A stretch of 64,000 nucleotides of DNA from assembly GCA_004154925.1 (NCBI GenBank), contig QJNS01000054.1, positions 186,001 to 250,000 of the forward strand, read 5' to 3'. Position 1 is the stretch's first letter. Every line of letters starts with the position of its first letter. The position numbers were made by a program, and so were the translations under genes. Positions 50,761 to 63,093 of the stretch are shown here, one piece after another. The notes beneath the pieces are model-generated. The model was given only the letters and a program-made list of their open reading frames with translations, was not told the DNA's origin and did not search any database. The DNA is from Monosporascus cannonballus (Eukaryota; Ascomycota; Sordariomycetes; Xylariales).

Positions 50761-53700
50761 GGTACGCGTTAAACCGGTATAGAACAAAGTTATATATTTA
50801 ACAAAACATTAAAATACAGTTTATAATTAATATTGCGAAGCTTATGTTTTTACCGCCCGTATTTTGAGCTGCCTAATACGCTTATACTTTTTTCTTAATT
50901 AATTTTTCTTAAAATATTTTATAATATCTAACTTAAAATTCGCTTTGGTTTTTAGAGACCAAATTATTTCGTATATTTTCAGCGTTTTTATATTAGGGAT
51001 TATCCGAAGTATACTTACGTTTAAGCTATATTTTCCAAACTGAGTCCAATATTTAAAAATTATTATACGATATAATTTACACGATAAATATCATATCCAG
51101 CATTTTCGAATACGACAATTAATTCATAGTTTTTACGATTAGAATAAATTATACCTTAATTCTATGAAGCCTTATTTTGAAGCCGAATAATTGCCGACAA
51201 GATTCGACTATGATGAACTTTATACCTGCTAATTCTACAGTTCGACAAAGTTGAGGAGTTAAGCTTTAAGCGGTAATTCTTAAAGATAAACCTTAAGAAT
51301 AGATATTAAGAGCTATAAATTGCACTTGTATTTATACTTTTAACTTTACATATATCGCTTTTTATATTTTAAAAGAATTCCTTTTATATATATGTTTTAC
51401 TTGTAAAAATTTATTTACATTTTATATTAGTTAGCGACTAGTTTTATCTGTTTTAAATACTGTAATATTACGATACTAAGTAATGCAAAGCGTTTTTAAA
51501 TTATAAAAATTAATGATCATAATAACTGAAAATTTAAAATATATGAAAAAGCATTTATATACTATAAAGCCGTTGCTATAAATTATTCTTAATTCTTTAA
51601 TAGTTAAGAAATACTTAATCGAGACTTGTAAAAACTAATCTTTTAGCGATAAATATTAAAAATATTTCTAAAAACATCTCGTAATTTTGTCTATTTCTTA
51701 TAATAATATTATTATAATCATTAAATGTAAAAGTAAAAGGTTAAATATCGTTTAATAAATTTTAGTTAATTTAGCGTTTTAACAAGATTTGGCTGATATA
51801 AAAACGCGTTATATTATATAAAAAATAGATATCAAGTCAATTAAGGTTTATTAAATACGTCAACGGTTAACATAAAAACGAAAAAAAAGCAATAACATAA
51901 AAAATATAGCTTTACATTTAAGATAAATGCGTATAAATATATTATTATATAAAAAAGGTTTGTCTATTACTATTTATCAGAATTTATTAAGGTTTAAACT
52001 ACTGAAATTAAAAAACGTAAAGAAAGGAAGGATTTACAGGTGTTTAAATTAAGCAATTAATATGAACGCAGTTATCTAATAAACTAATATTTTAAAATAG
52101 ACAATAAAGAAAAATTGTCAAAATATGTATTTTTAAAACATATTTACCGACCGGTATACTAACTTTATTGACCTAAAAAGCTTTTATTAGAACAACGTGA
52201 ATTTTAGGACTAAGGAAATAATACCATATTTAAACTAAACTAAATAATTTAATATATACGACTTATTAAAAGGTTGGAAAAAAACCGCTGTTAAAAAATA
52301 CGATAAATAAGCTTTGATATATTAGAAGATGGTCAAGCTATATAGCGTCTCCAGTTACTCTACTATCTATAAAACTATGTAATTTTTATGTCTTGTTGCA
52401 TAAAAATAAACAAAATATTAATATAATTAAGATGCAATAACGACTATATAGAGCTTTATAAAACTGAAGCTTTTAAACGCGTTTTATAACAACTTCAGTA
52501 ACTGATTTAGTAGGCTATCGGTTATTTTCATTTATTAATAAGATATTTTACTGTGATACATTTCAATATATCTTGCTGTCGCTATTTATTTGGAATGTTT
52601 AATATTTTTCCACTAGCATTTTAATTTTCTTAGCATTAGCTTTAGCCGGACTATTATCGTTTAAAATTATCATTTAAATATTTATAAAAAGATTGGAAAA
52701 GAAATAGTAATCTATTTAGTATAACTGAAACGTTTCGACTGTTATAATAATACAAAAATATTGTATTATAGTTAACAATACTGTTAAGTTATTAAGGTGT
52801 GAAATAACTATAATTTATATATTTAAACTGCTATTTTAATATTGGGCTACCGATATCGATTAGCGCCGATATGTTGAAAATTTTTAAATGTGAAAAAACA
52901 AAACGAAATATTTTATATTTCTTACAGCTTATTGGATTAAAATTTATCAATAATATCGTTTTCTTTGAAAAAAGTATAACTGTTTAAACAAAATCGAACA
53001 GAATAATACATTGCTACGATAATTCCTGGCCTTTATTACATCTCTTGTTTTTATAAACATTTTACTTTAATGGAATTTTGAACTGCTTTGTTTTCTATCT
53101 TTTATCTACGTTAATCATTATTGGAATTTTAAAAGAATTTTCCTATCCGGAGAAATCGGGCAAACCAGAGTTCGTAATCCTTTTCTAATTCGTTCTAAAA
53201 ATTTAAATTTTCGAAGTTTGTAAGCCGGTTATTTTTTCACAACCGAATATCGTGTATAATATTTTTAAAATCTTTATATTGTTTGGTTGAATCTTTTATA
53301 ATATTAGATCACTCTTGAATTCATAAATTAAACCGAATTTCAAAATTTATAACCAAATTCAATTCCTAATCGAAAAACTTAAGAAATTAATAAAAATATC
53401 GACGATTTTAATTTACTTGATATTTTAATATAAATTAAATATCGCTAATAAGATATATTTCGTAAAGCTTTAACGGACTAGATTATCGATATCGTATATC
53501 AATAGTGCGGTATATTATCTTCATTAATAATAACTCGAAAAGCTGTTGTAAAACGATCGAGGTTAAAGGTTTTAGCGGTTTTACTAGTCAATATTTAATA
53601 TTTCTATTCGTAAAATTAAGGAGATCTTGCAATCTTGTATAGATATTTTAACGTTTACGTTTAACGTTTATTATTAAAATTTATTTTCAAGGTTTATGGT

Positions 53701-56295
53701 ACAAAGCTGAATATTTCGTAAGTTATATTGTTTAACCTTGGCGAACAGTAATGCTGATAGCTACAAGCTATATTATAATCGAAGCTTATCGACAACAACT
53801 CGCCTTTAAAATAAGGCTTTAAATATTTAAGGTAATAACTATGCTTATCGCACATATTATTAAGTAATTATAGGATTTTAAAATTTTAAATATAAATCTA
53901 TCGTGCAAAGTATATGCTATAATAATTTTCTATATATATTACGCAGACTAAAAAATAAGTCTTAGACTTATATTTGTATTCAATACACATTATCCTATTC
54001 GATCAGCATTTTTAATACAATTTTATAAATAATTATACGATATATAGCGGGAAAGTAATAATAAAAGGATGATATATTTCAAATTAACATCATATTATCA
54101 AAGTCGAGCTGATGGTATTTTCGCATTTTCTATACGTATCAATATATATTGTCATATATTTTATTTACAGTTTTAATAAGTTCTTCAATAATCCTTTTAT
54201 ACTTTATAGATTATATAGCCATCTTTTTTTAAAAAAAGATATTTGCTTTGAAATACATCTGAAAATATCCTAAAACATTTTCTCGCTATTAATTTAGGAT
54301 ATGGTTTTAATTATTTAAAAATTTAATTAATTAAATAGAAAGAGTATAAATTACAGCTATATTTAAAAATCATATTATATTACTGGCTAACCGTCTAAAA
54401 TAGAGATTGCCTCAATCTAGTTTCACTTCAGAAATTAGTTTAAAGAGTAATAATTCATAATACATATATTGATAACAAAGTAATAAATCTTAAATTTACA
54501 TTTACTTTGCAATAGCTTTGTTAAAATACATTTTTAAACAGAAATAAAAATAAAGAAATTTAAAACTACCAAGTTATAATTATTTAATTTTGCATTATCA
54601 ATTTAAAAACATTAACTATAGCGATATATCATATATAACAATTTAAATACAATTATTTATTTTTATATTGTGTAACCTGTACAATAATACGATTCAAAAT
54701 TAATGCGTAAAAACGTTTAATATCGAGAGTAAAATTATATAATATAATAAATAAAGTACTTTACAAATAAATAGACTATATACGCGAATCGGCCAAAATT
54801 TTAAAAACTTTTTCATTTCCAACTTTTAAAATCTATTTTTTAATATTAACGTTACAATACGTGTTATAAAGAAATTAAGATAAATTTAATTATTTTAATT
54901 TAGAATCGAAGTCTAGAACCTAGTTATATAAAAACTTTATTTATAACTGTTCTGTGTTTACTTTGAAAAACCTATTTAACTCTCTATGTTTTCGAACCAA
55001 TGTCGTGTTTAATTAACGACAATTCAGACCGGTCGACAAAAATCGATCGTTGAACGCATTATTTGTTCTATAGCGTAAAAGTTTTTTAAATAGCATTAAT
55101 ATATGAAAAAGATAGCAAATTTATTACTAGTATAATCATGTATAGAACACGTTACAATTAATTCAATTTTGAATTCTATTAAAACGTAAACAAATTTAAA
55201 ATATAGTTAAATGGGAAAATATATTATTATAACCGTTAATACGAAAGGCAAAAACTATTCAGTTAAAAATTTAATCGTTTTCAGATTATAATTATTAAAT
55301 ATAATATTATAAATTAAACTATTTAAAGTATCAATATAGTGCAATATTAATCGAGGTTTAGTAACGATACATATATTTATTATATATATTAAAAAGTGTA
55401 ATAAGATTAAATCATTTTAATAAGAGCTTTAAATAAATAATATTTATATAAATTATAATACTTTCAAAGTAAAGATAGTTGATATATATTAGTTTTAGTT
55501 ACATATTATTTTTATTAATATGTTAATACTTATTTTTATTTATTTAAGAATTTATTATATATAAATAAAATAACGCTTTAAATAGCTTACGTGAAATAGA
55601 AATAAAAAATTGCGATAAATATATTAAAATACGTATTTAAAATATAAAACGACTTTTTATCCTCAGTAGTTACGAAAATTAGTATTCGATCGATTTCGAA
55701 ACATATTTCAAAGTTAACAATAATATCATATTTTATAGAGGTATTTCTTCTTTTAATAATTTTATTTATTTAATGTATTCTGTTGTTTCGTATCAAAACG
55801 TATTTTATTTCGCATATATTAAAGCTTTTATAAAACGTTTTATTAGCTTTATTCGTTAAGAAACCGTCATCGCCGACTTTAATAAAACATTTAAAACCTT
55901 GATAAAGTCTGATAAAATTATATCCAGATTTTCAAAAATTAACTACATTTTTTTTTAATTTTAATAATGCTCTTTCTAAGCTACATGTTTAAATTATATT
56001 CATATTGAAGGTTTTCTTCAGTTATAATTATTAAACTTCTTATTTTGTTAATTCAAACCCATTGTATTTATTATTAAATTAATTTAATAAACACGTTGTT
56101 TGTAAATAACAAATTATTTTCAAGGCAATTCGTTGATCAAAGGAATTAGTGGTAATATATTTTTTTAATAAAAGTATGGCAATCCTTTTAATTAAAGTAG
56201 AAGTTTTCAAATTACGGACATGCTTTTTTCGCAAGATATATTACTATTTCAATAAAAAGATAAACACGTGTTTTTTAAATATATATGTATTATGA
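50761..56295. other. AT-rich block of the CpA-retaining type
   Basis: About 5.5 kb without a gene. It is partly collinear with 31.3-38.0 kb: 51240-51300 matches 31335-31390, 53040-53830 matches 33930-34440, and 54900-56100 matches parts of 36800-37930. The rest is too degraded to identify. The last five bases (TATGA, 56291-56295) are the left target duplication of Gypsy-4. Confidence 0.55.
53040..53830 (-). repeat. Dispersed unknown repeat, copy e
   Basis: Aligned with 33930-34440 through blocks such as GGGCAAACCAGAGTTCGTAATCC (compared with GAGTAAACCAGCGCTCGTCATCG), AAACGATCGAGGTTAAAG and GAAGCTTATCGACAACAAC. It is longer than copy b because of internal AT-rich insertions. Same orientation as copy b. 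Confidence 0.55.
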
Positions 56296-56670
56296 TGTTA
56301 CGACCCGACAGGCTCCGGTTTCAAGAAACGGTCAGACAGGGAGCACACGGGCCACCTCCCGGGTTACGTGACGGTGATCATTGCCAAACCAGTGATCATT
56401 AATAATCAAAGGTAATCCCAAATAATCGTGATTACTATTAACGGCGTAATTACGAATAATTAAGCTAAAAAAAAGAAAAATATATATACTTATTAATTCC
56501 ATAATTGAAATAGTTTTAACTTATAATATAATATCGTTACCCAAAATACCCTTGGTATTACGAAACGTAATACGTTATTATATTGATTATTCAGATTCCT
56601 ACAATATTCATACTAATATAAATCCGTCGAATTAAGGTTTAATAATTAGTTAAACCGTTTAGCCGTTATA
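56296..56670 (+). repeat. Gypsy-4 5' LTR
   Basis: It begins TGTTACGACCCGACAGG. The U3 half is unrelated to that of Gypsy-2 and is well preserved; it repeats GTGATCATT twice (about 56371 and 56392). The 3' half matches the other LTRs and contains the palindrome GTATTACGAAACGTAATAC at 56555-56573. Confidence 0.88.
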
Positions 56671-59170
56671 CGTTGCAAGCTTTTGTTTAGAAGTACCGTT
56701 AAATTTTGAGTAATATTTAACATTATTACAATATCGACCAGTATTTAGGAAACCTTTACTTAGTAATTTCAGGTTCGAATTCGGAAATTAGAAAAAAAAA
56801 TTCGACAATTTAAGGTTACGTTATTTGCCCAAATCTTTTTCGCCCGTATGCAGCCTAAAAAGCCGGAACCTTATAACGGGAAAAGTAACCTTTACATATT
56901 TTTAATTTAGGTACGAATTTATTTTCGTTTCTTAAATCTTAATAACTTAACGGATATAATTTTAATAATAAAAGTATGCCTAACGGAAAATACGGCTACT
57001 TAATTTAAACCTATTATAAGGAATTTTCTGGAATTAAAAAAATCGGATAAAGAAAATTTTATTAACGAAAATTTTGTATTTTATACCAATTTCGAAAATA
57101 AAATATACGATAATTTCGGCAATCCGGATAAAAAACGATTTACGGCCTAATAACCATTATAATTCCGATAAAAAGGACTTATATTCAAGTATACCGTAAC
57201 TTTTAAAAATTTTGTAATTAAGGCCGGATAAAGAAATAACGAAGCCGACGCCTTTATCGATATATTTTATAAAAAATTAAAAAATAATGTAAAAAATAAA
57301 ATTATTCGGATCGAACGATTAATTACTTTAAATCGGTATTTTATAAAAGTAATTAAATTTAATAACTAATATTTTAAAAAACAATAAAAAAAAGGATAAT
57401 ATGTTTTATATTGGGAATATAACAAATTTAACTAGGGGAAAAAATAAAATACATTTTTTATTTTTTATAAAACGGCGTTAGAACTTATGGAATTCGGCGT
57501 TACCCATAAACAAAATTGGAACCAGATTAAATGCTTTAATTATAGCAAAATAAGATATAAGGCCTACAAATACAAAAAACTCAAAAAGTTATAACAAAAT
57601 AATTGGACCCTTATACCGAAAAAACAGTCTAGGAACAACTAAGAAAGCGATAGCAAAATTATCAACATAATCCAAGCCAAATACGTATTAGGCTTATAGC
57701 AAAAAGTCCAATAAGGATTATTACAATAAGAAATTTGACGAAAAATACGAAAAACCAGATAGCTGGCTAAATAAGTATCGTAAATATAATAAAAAACGCT
57801 ATACGGATAATTACGCAAATACCAGAACTGGATAGAAAAAGTTTATTCCGGAACCCTTAATTAAGATAGAAAAATATATGCCATATATTGTCGACGACGA
57901 AAATATCCCGATTACGAAAAATAAAAATAATATATTTACGAATAAATTACCCATATATATTATAAAGGATTTAATTTTCTAAACCGTACCGGAAATAATA
58001 AAAACGATAAATAATAATATCGATAATTTCGAATTATAAACTTAAGAAATATTTGATAATTGGCCGAAATAAAAAATTGGCTTAAAGGAAAATAATAACC
58101 GTAGGAAAATCCCGTTTATTATTATAAATAATATAATTATTAAATAAAAAAAGGTTAATTTAACGTACAGTAAAAAAATATTATTAAAAAGTTATTACGG
58201 ATTTTTATTTTTAATTAATATTTACCGTAAATCTCCAGAAAAAAAGTTATTAAAGAAGAAATACGTTAATTTATAAAAGATTTTTGGAACGATAATTAGG
58301 ACGATATATAATGGGATATAGTCGTAAATATAAAAAAGATTTATTTGATAAGAAAAAAAAGTATAAAAGAATTAAATATAATTAAAACGATTTACAGAAA
58401 TATTACGCCGGTAATAATAATAAATATAATAACTTAACGCGTTAAACGAAAAAACATAAACAAAATTTAATAAATTCGAATAAAAATTAAAAAAAGAATT
58501 ATTTATAAAAAGGCTGCAAAATAACGAAACCTAAAAAAATTAAAAGAAATTCCTAAAAAAAGTTTTAAATACGATAATAAAAAACGTTAATGATTTTATT
58601 ACTTTAAAAATATAAATTAAAATATATTAACATATCGTAATAATAAATTACGGAACTTTAAATAAACATTATATTATACCAAATATAATAAAGAAACTTA
58701 AATTATTATAAAAATATAAAGTAAATTTTTATATAATAACGAATGCCAAAAGTCGGAAATTTATTTATAATAATGGAAGATTTATATGCGAAATTAATAA
58801 TTTCGAGATTTTTATTAAAAAACGATACCAAATAATTAATTTCGATATTATTTTATTTGAGAATTAGAATATAATTTTAAAATTACCATAAATACGTTAA
58901 TACAGAATTTTGATTAATAGCAAAATTAACTAAATAAAATTTATTTTAATTTTTATTAATAAATAAAAAAACGTTTTAATATTTAATCGATATTAATAAC
59001 AAATATATGTATAAAAATATAATAAAATTTTTATTACTTAAAAAAACAAAATACAAAAAAAACGGGCATTAAAAATAAATATAACATATAATATAATAAG
59101 CATATAGAAAAAAAGGTTATTTACCGAAATTAACAAATAAATAATTTAATCTTTAAGGACAAAAATCCTA
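56671..59170 (+). pseudogene. gag: Gag and early pol relic inside Gypsy-4
   Basis: Aligned with Gypsy-2 from its 5' LTR end to about 22900. The gag core around 57110-57360 (with the FGNPDKK equivalent near 57115) and a zinc knuckle at 57529-57573 (KCFNYSKIRYKAYKY, Cys-1 intact) are readable. The sequence then continues into the protease region until similarity stops near 59100. It may belong to Gypsy-4 itself or to the element that left the internal LTR. Confidence 0.75.
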
Positions 59171-59185
59171 AAAAGGGGAAGATCG

Positions 59186-59579
59186 TATTATAACTTAATG
59201 GTTTTAATTTTTTTTAAACGGTCGGGATTACGAAAATGTTAATTTCGACCTAAGCCAAAACGTTACGGAACTAATTCAAAGGTTTTAAAGCGTTAAATAC
59301 CTTAAGCCCCTTAAGCTAGCGGAAAAGCTTAAAAGGCTTAACGGGCTTAAAGGTTTAAACCGTTTAAGCACTTTGAGCCAAAATAAGAATATATATGCGC
59401 ATTAATTCCATAATTTAAATAACTTTAGCTTATAATAACATTTCGTTAGCTCAAGTATTTTTAAAATTACGAAACGTAATATATTACTATATTTATTATT
59501 TAAATTCTTACGATATTTCTGCTAACATAAACCCGTCGACTTAAGGTTTAATAATTAATTAAACCACTTAACCGTTATA
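59186..59579 (+). repeat. Foreign LTR of the Gypsy-5 type inside Gypsy-4
   Basis: It begins TATTATAAC (TGTTATAAC before mutation), preceded directly by the purine tract AAAAAGGGGAAGATCG. It ends GTTATA. Its U3 half has the CTTAAG/GGCTTAA-rich repeats seen in the Gypsy-5 LTR, not in the Gypsy-4 LTRs. The adjoining purine tract shows it was a 3' LTR, not a solo insertion, so the 5' part of that element is lost or fused to Gypsy-4. Confidence 0.8.
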
Positions 59580-61380
59580 CGTAGTAATTAGATAACGAAA
59601 TAATTAAGGTAAATTATACCTTATTATATTCTTTTAGTATATATTAAAAAAAATTAAATTTAATTATAATATCCCAAATTAAAAATTTATGGCCATTATT
59701 ATAACATTTCGAAAATGTAAGCATTTCTTAAAAGAAAATTTGTATTAAGTTAAGGTTTATACGGATTATTAAATTTTTATCCAATTTATTACGATTAGGG
59801 AATTTATAAAATAATAATTTTAATATGCGAAAAAATTGACGAATTTCGATTTCGTTATTATTTATAAAAAAAAATTAAAAAATAATAAAATAAAGATTTT
59901 AAATAAATAACCGGATTTCGAAAGAAAATTAATTAAAATTAATTATATAATTTTTAATATAATTATAAAAAATATTTACGTTTACAACAAACTACGATAA
60001 TTCGGACAGTATTTGTCGATATTTATTAAAAGATTTAATAATATAATAATAATTTTTTAAAAAAATAAAAAACGAATAAAATGTAAATTTTAAAAAAATA
60101 TTAAAAATATTTAATACGAAAAATATACGAATATTAATTATATAAATATTTAAAGATTTATAAACTTTTAAAAAGTTTTTAACGCATATATTTTTTTCTT
60201 AAAATAAAATTAACGGTATAAAAAATTATACGGCAATATAATAATTACGTTAAAATAAAAATTTAACGATATAAATTATATGGAAAATTATAATTAGTAT
60301 TAATTATAAAATAATTATAATACTTAATTATATTTAATTTTATTATTAATTTTTTTATATTAAAAAATCCAGTTATAAAAATATATTACGATAATATTTT
60401 CGTAATCATTAACCGATTTACGAAATTTTCTTATTTCTTAATATATAATAAAAATATAAACGCCGAATAACTAATATATATATTTATAATATAATTTTAA
60501 TATATATGGATTATTAATAAAAATTATATTAAATAAATAATTAATATTTGTATTTAAATTTTAATAAATTTTAATAATATAAATCGGCCTAAATTATAAA
60601 TTATTTAACTTATTTAAACTTTAAATAAATTAATAAAAAAAATAAAGAGATTAAATTTTAAAAATTTATTTATAATATTATATTAATTATAAATAAAATA
60701 ATTAAATTAAAAAATTATTAATTACTTATGTAAGTTATAATATTAATTATTACTAAAATATTCAAATAATATTTATAAATATAAATTTTAATTTTATTTT
60801 AAATTTTTATCAAAAGGTACGTAATAATAGTTCAATTAATATAAAAATAATTTTTACGTTAAAATAATTATAATGATTATACTAAAAAATACAAATAAAA
60901 TTAAATTTTGTACGGAATTAAATAAATAAATATTATAATTAAAAAAAGTTAAAAAGATTAATTTTGGAAAAAAGAAAAATAATTTTCTTTGTTAATAAAA
61001 ATATTTAAATAAAATAATGTAACAAAAAAACTCGATTTTAAAGATATCGGTTTATATAAAATTACTAAGAAAATTTTAAAAAACTAATTATTAATTAATA
61101 TTTTTATTAAAAATTAAATTTTATCCAATTTATTATATTTCGTTATTGGAATTAATAAGAAATATAATCAAAATATATATAATATAAAATAATATAAACA
61201 TATAAAACAAATAAATATATGAAATAAAAAAAACTTTCGATATATAAAAATAAAATAAATTTACCTAATACCTAATTAAATAAAAAAAATACTTAAATGC
61301 CGAAAATACTTAAAAACTTACTAAAAACCTTATTAAGGTTTAATATTTATTAAAATTTTTTATTAATAACGACGAACGTA
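59580..61380 (+). pseudogene. pol: Gypsy-4 pol 3' half (RNase H, integrase, chromodomain)
   Basis: It resumes exactly where Gypsy-2 reads at about 23995. RNase H is readable (MAIIITFRK near 59691, NFDFVIIYKKK near 59839). The integrase core follows at about 60360-60720, and the chromodomain-like end near 61262-61340. It is more mutated than Gypsy-2. Confidence 0.75.
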
Positions 61381-62014
61381 TCCTAATTAATAATTAATTA
61401 ATTAACAATTAAAATATTGGATTAATTAGTTATAAAATATATTAACGTAATAGCCGTAATGGTAATCTTTAATTATGCTTATTCTTAATGTTATTATTTT
61501 TTTAATTCGCTTAATAATTAAAATTTACGTTATACCGTAATAATACTTTTTAAATAAATTAACGCCTTTTATTTACGTAAACGAATAAAACGAAAAAACT
61601 TTTTTTTTTAATATTTATGTTAAACCTTAAAGTAAAACCGTTAAAACTTTAATAATCATTTTTCGGCAAACATTTTTTTACGTTTTAAACGTTAATATTT
61701 ATAACGAATATTTTTAAAAAAATAGATATACCAGTACCATGACAAAATCGATTTCGATTAATATATTCCTTATATTTTAAAATATTTTCCATTATTTTAT
61801 ACTTTATATTTTTTGAAAAATAATAAACATAAAACCTAATTTCGTAATTAAATTCGTTAAAAAATTTACGAAATTAACATAACGAACGATAAAAACACGG
61901 GAAACGTAATAAATTTTGGAAATACGAAATAACATAACTAAAGGCAAAAAAGAAAATACATACTAAACGAAAAAAGAAATATCTTAAAAGCAAAGTTTTG
62001 AGAATAAAAAATTA
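61381..62014 (+). other. Gypsy-4 3' region
   Basis: About 630 bp before the 3' LTR, corresponding in position to 25771-26377 of Gypsy-2, without a readable frame. Confidence 0.5.
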
Positions 62015-62386
62015 TATTATAATCCGATAAATTCCGGTTTTATAAAATGGTTACAGAGGAAATATACGGGCCATTTCCCGAATTACGTAACGGTAGTTAC
62101 TATTAAGCTAATAATTATTAATAATTAAAAATAATCTCAAATAATTGTAATTATTATTAATAACGTAATCAAAAATAATTAAGCTAAAAATATATATATA
62201 TATACTTATTAATTTTATAATTTAAATAGTTTTAGCTTATAATATAATATCGTTATCTAAAGTACCTTTAATATTACGAAACGTAATACGTTATTATATT
62301 TATTGCTTAGATTCCCACGATATTCCTGCTAACATAAACCCGTCGACTTAAGGTTTAATAATTGGTTAAACCGCTTAGCCGTCACA
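62015..62386 (+). repeat. Gypsy-4 3' LTR
   Basis: The 372-bp partner of 56296-56670. The first half is heavily mutated (TATTATAATCCG for TGTTACGACCCG); the outer half is preserved and ends GCCGTCACA. The palindrome copy lies at 62271-62289. Confidence 0.88.
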
Positions 62387-62678
62387 TATAAATACAACTC
62401 TTTTATAACTATTAAAAAACGCTATAATAAAGAGTTAGGATTAATAAGAATTAAAAATAGTGGTGGTAAAAAGGAAATATTTAAAAAACAAAAATATAAC
62501 TATTTCAATAAACTTAAATATAAAAGGGGTATCTATAAGAAAATTATAAAAACATTGCATAACGAAATCTTTAACTGAGACGAATTAATATATAACCCTT
62601 ATATTGTTTTACTTGATTTTGGTAGCACAGAATATCGAAAAGTTGTCGACTTGTTAAAATACTCGATTTATCTATATA

Positions 62679-63093
62679 TGGTATAACCTAACGGTTTTGG
62701 CTTCTGGAAACGGTCGGGGTCCTAAAGAACCAAACCCCGACCCAGCCAAGAAGTTACGTAACTAGCTTAAAGCACTTAAGGGCTCTAATTGGTCGAAAGG
62801 GCTTAAGCCGGATGAATATCAGAAGGGGCTTAAAGGGGCTTAAGAGAACTTAACTGGAGAAATGTCGTTAAGTTATAATAAGCACCTTAAGCCAAAAGTA
62901 AAATATATACGCTTATTAATTCCATAATTTAAATAACTTTAATTTGCAATAATAATTTATTACTTAAGGTACTTTTGGTATTACGAAACGTAATACGTTC
63001 CTGTATTTATTGCTTAGATTCCTACGATATTTCTGCTAATATAAACTCGTACGACTTAGATTTAATAATTAATTAAACCGTTTAGCCGTTATA
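62679..63093 (+). repeat. Gypsy-5 5' LTR
   Basis: It begins TGGTATAACCTAACGG. The well-preserved U3 half has repeated CTTAAG/GGGGCTTAA motifs (62775-62895) and an inverted pair GGTCGGGGT...ACCCCGACC (about 62714-62742). The R/U5 half is shared with Gypsy-2 and -4, including the palindrome at 62978-62996. Confidence 0.82.

Larger units (their letters stand above)
56296..62386 (+). mobile_element. Gypsy-4: Gypsy-2-related element with rearranged interior
   Basis: The LTRs at 56296-56670 and 62015-62386 are flanked by TATGA (56291-56295) and TATAA (62387-62391), a 5-bp duplication differing by one G-to-A change. The gag and the RNase H to chromodomain parts align with Gypsy-2, but the reverse transcriptase (Gypsy-2 equivalent about 22930-23990) is missing. 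In its place is a purine tract and an LTR of another subfamily (59186-59579). All coding parts carry stops. Confidence 0.85.
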
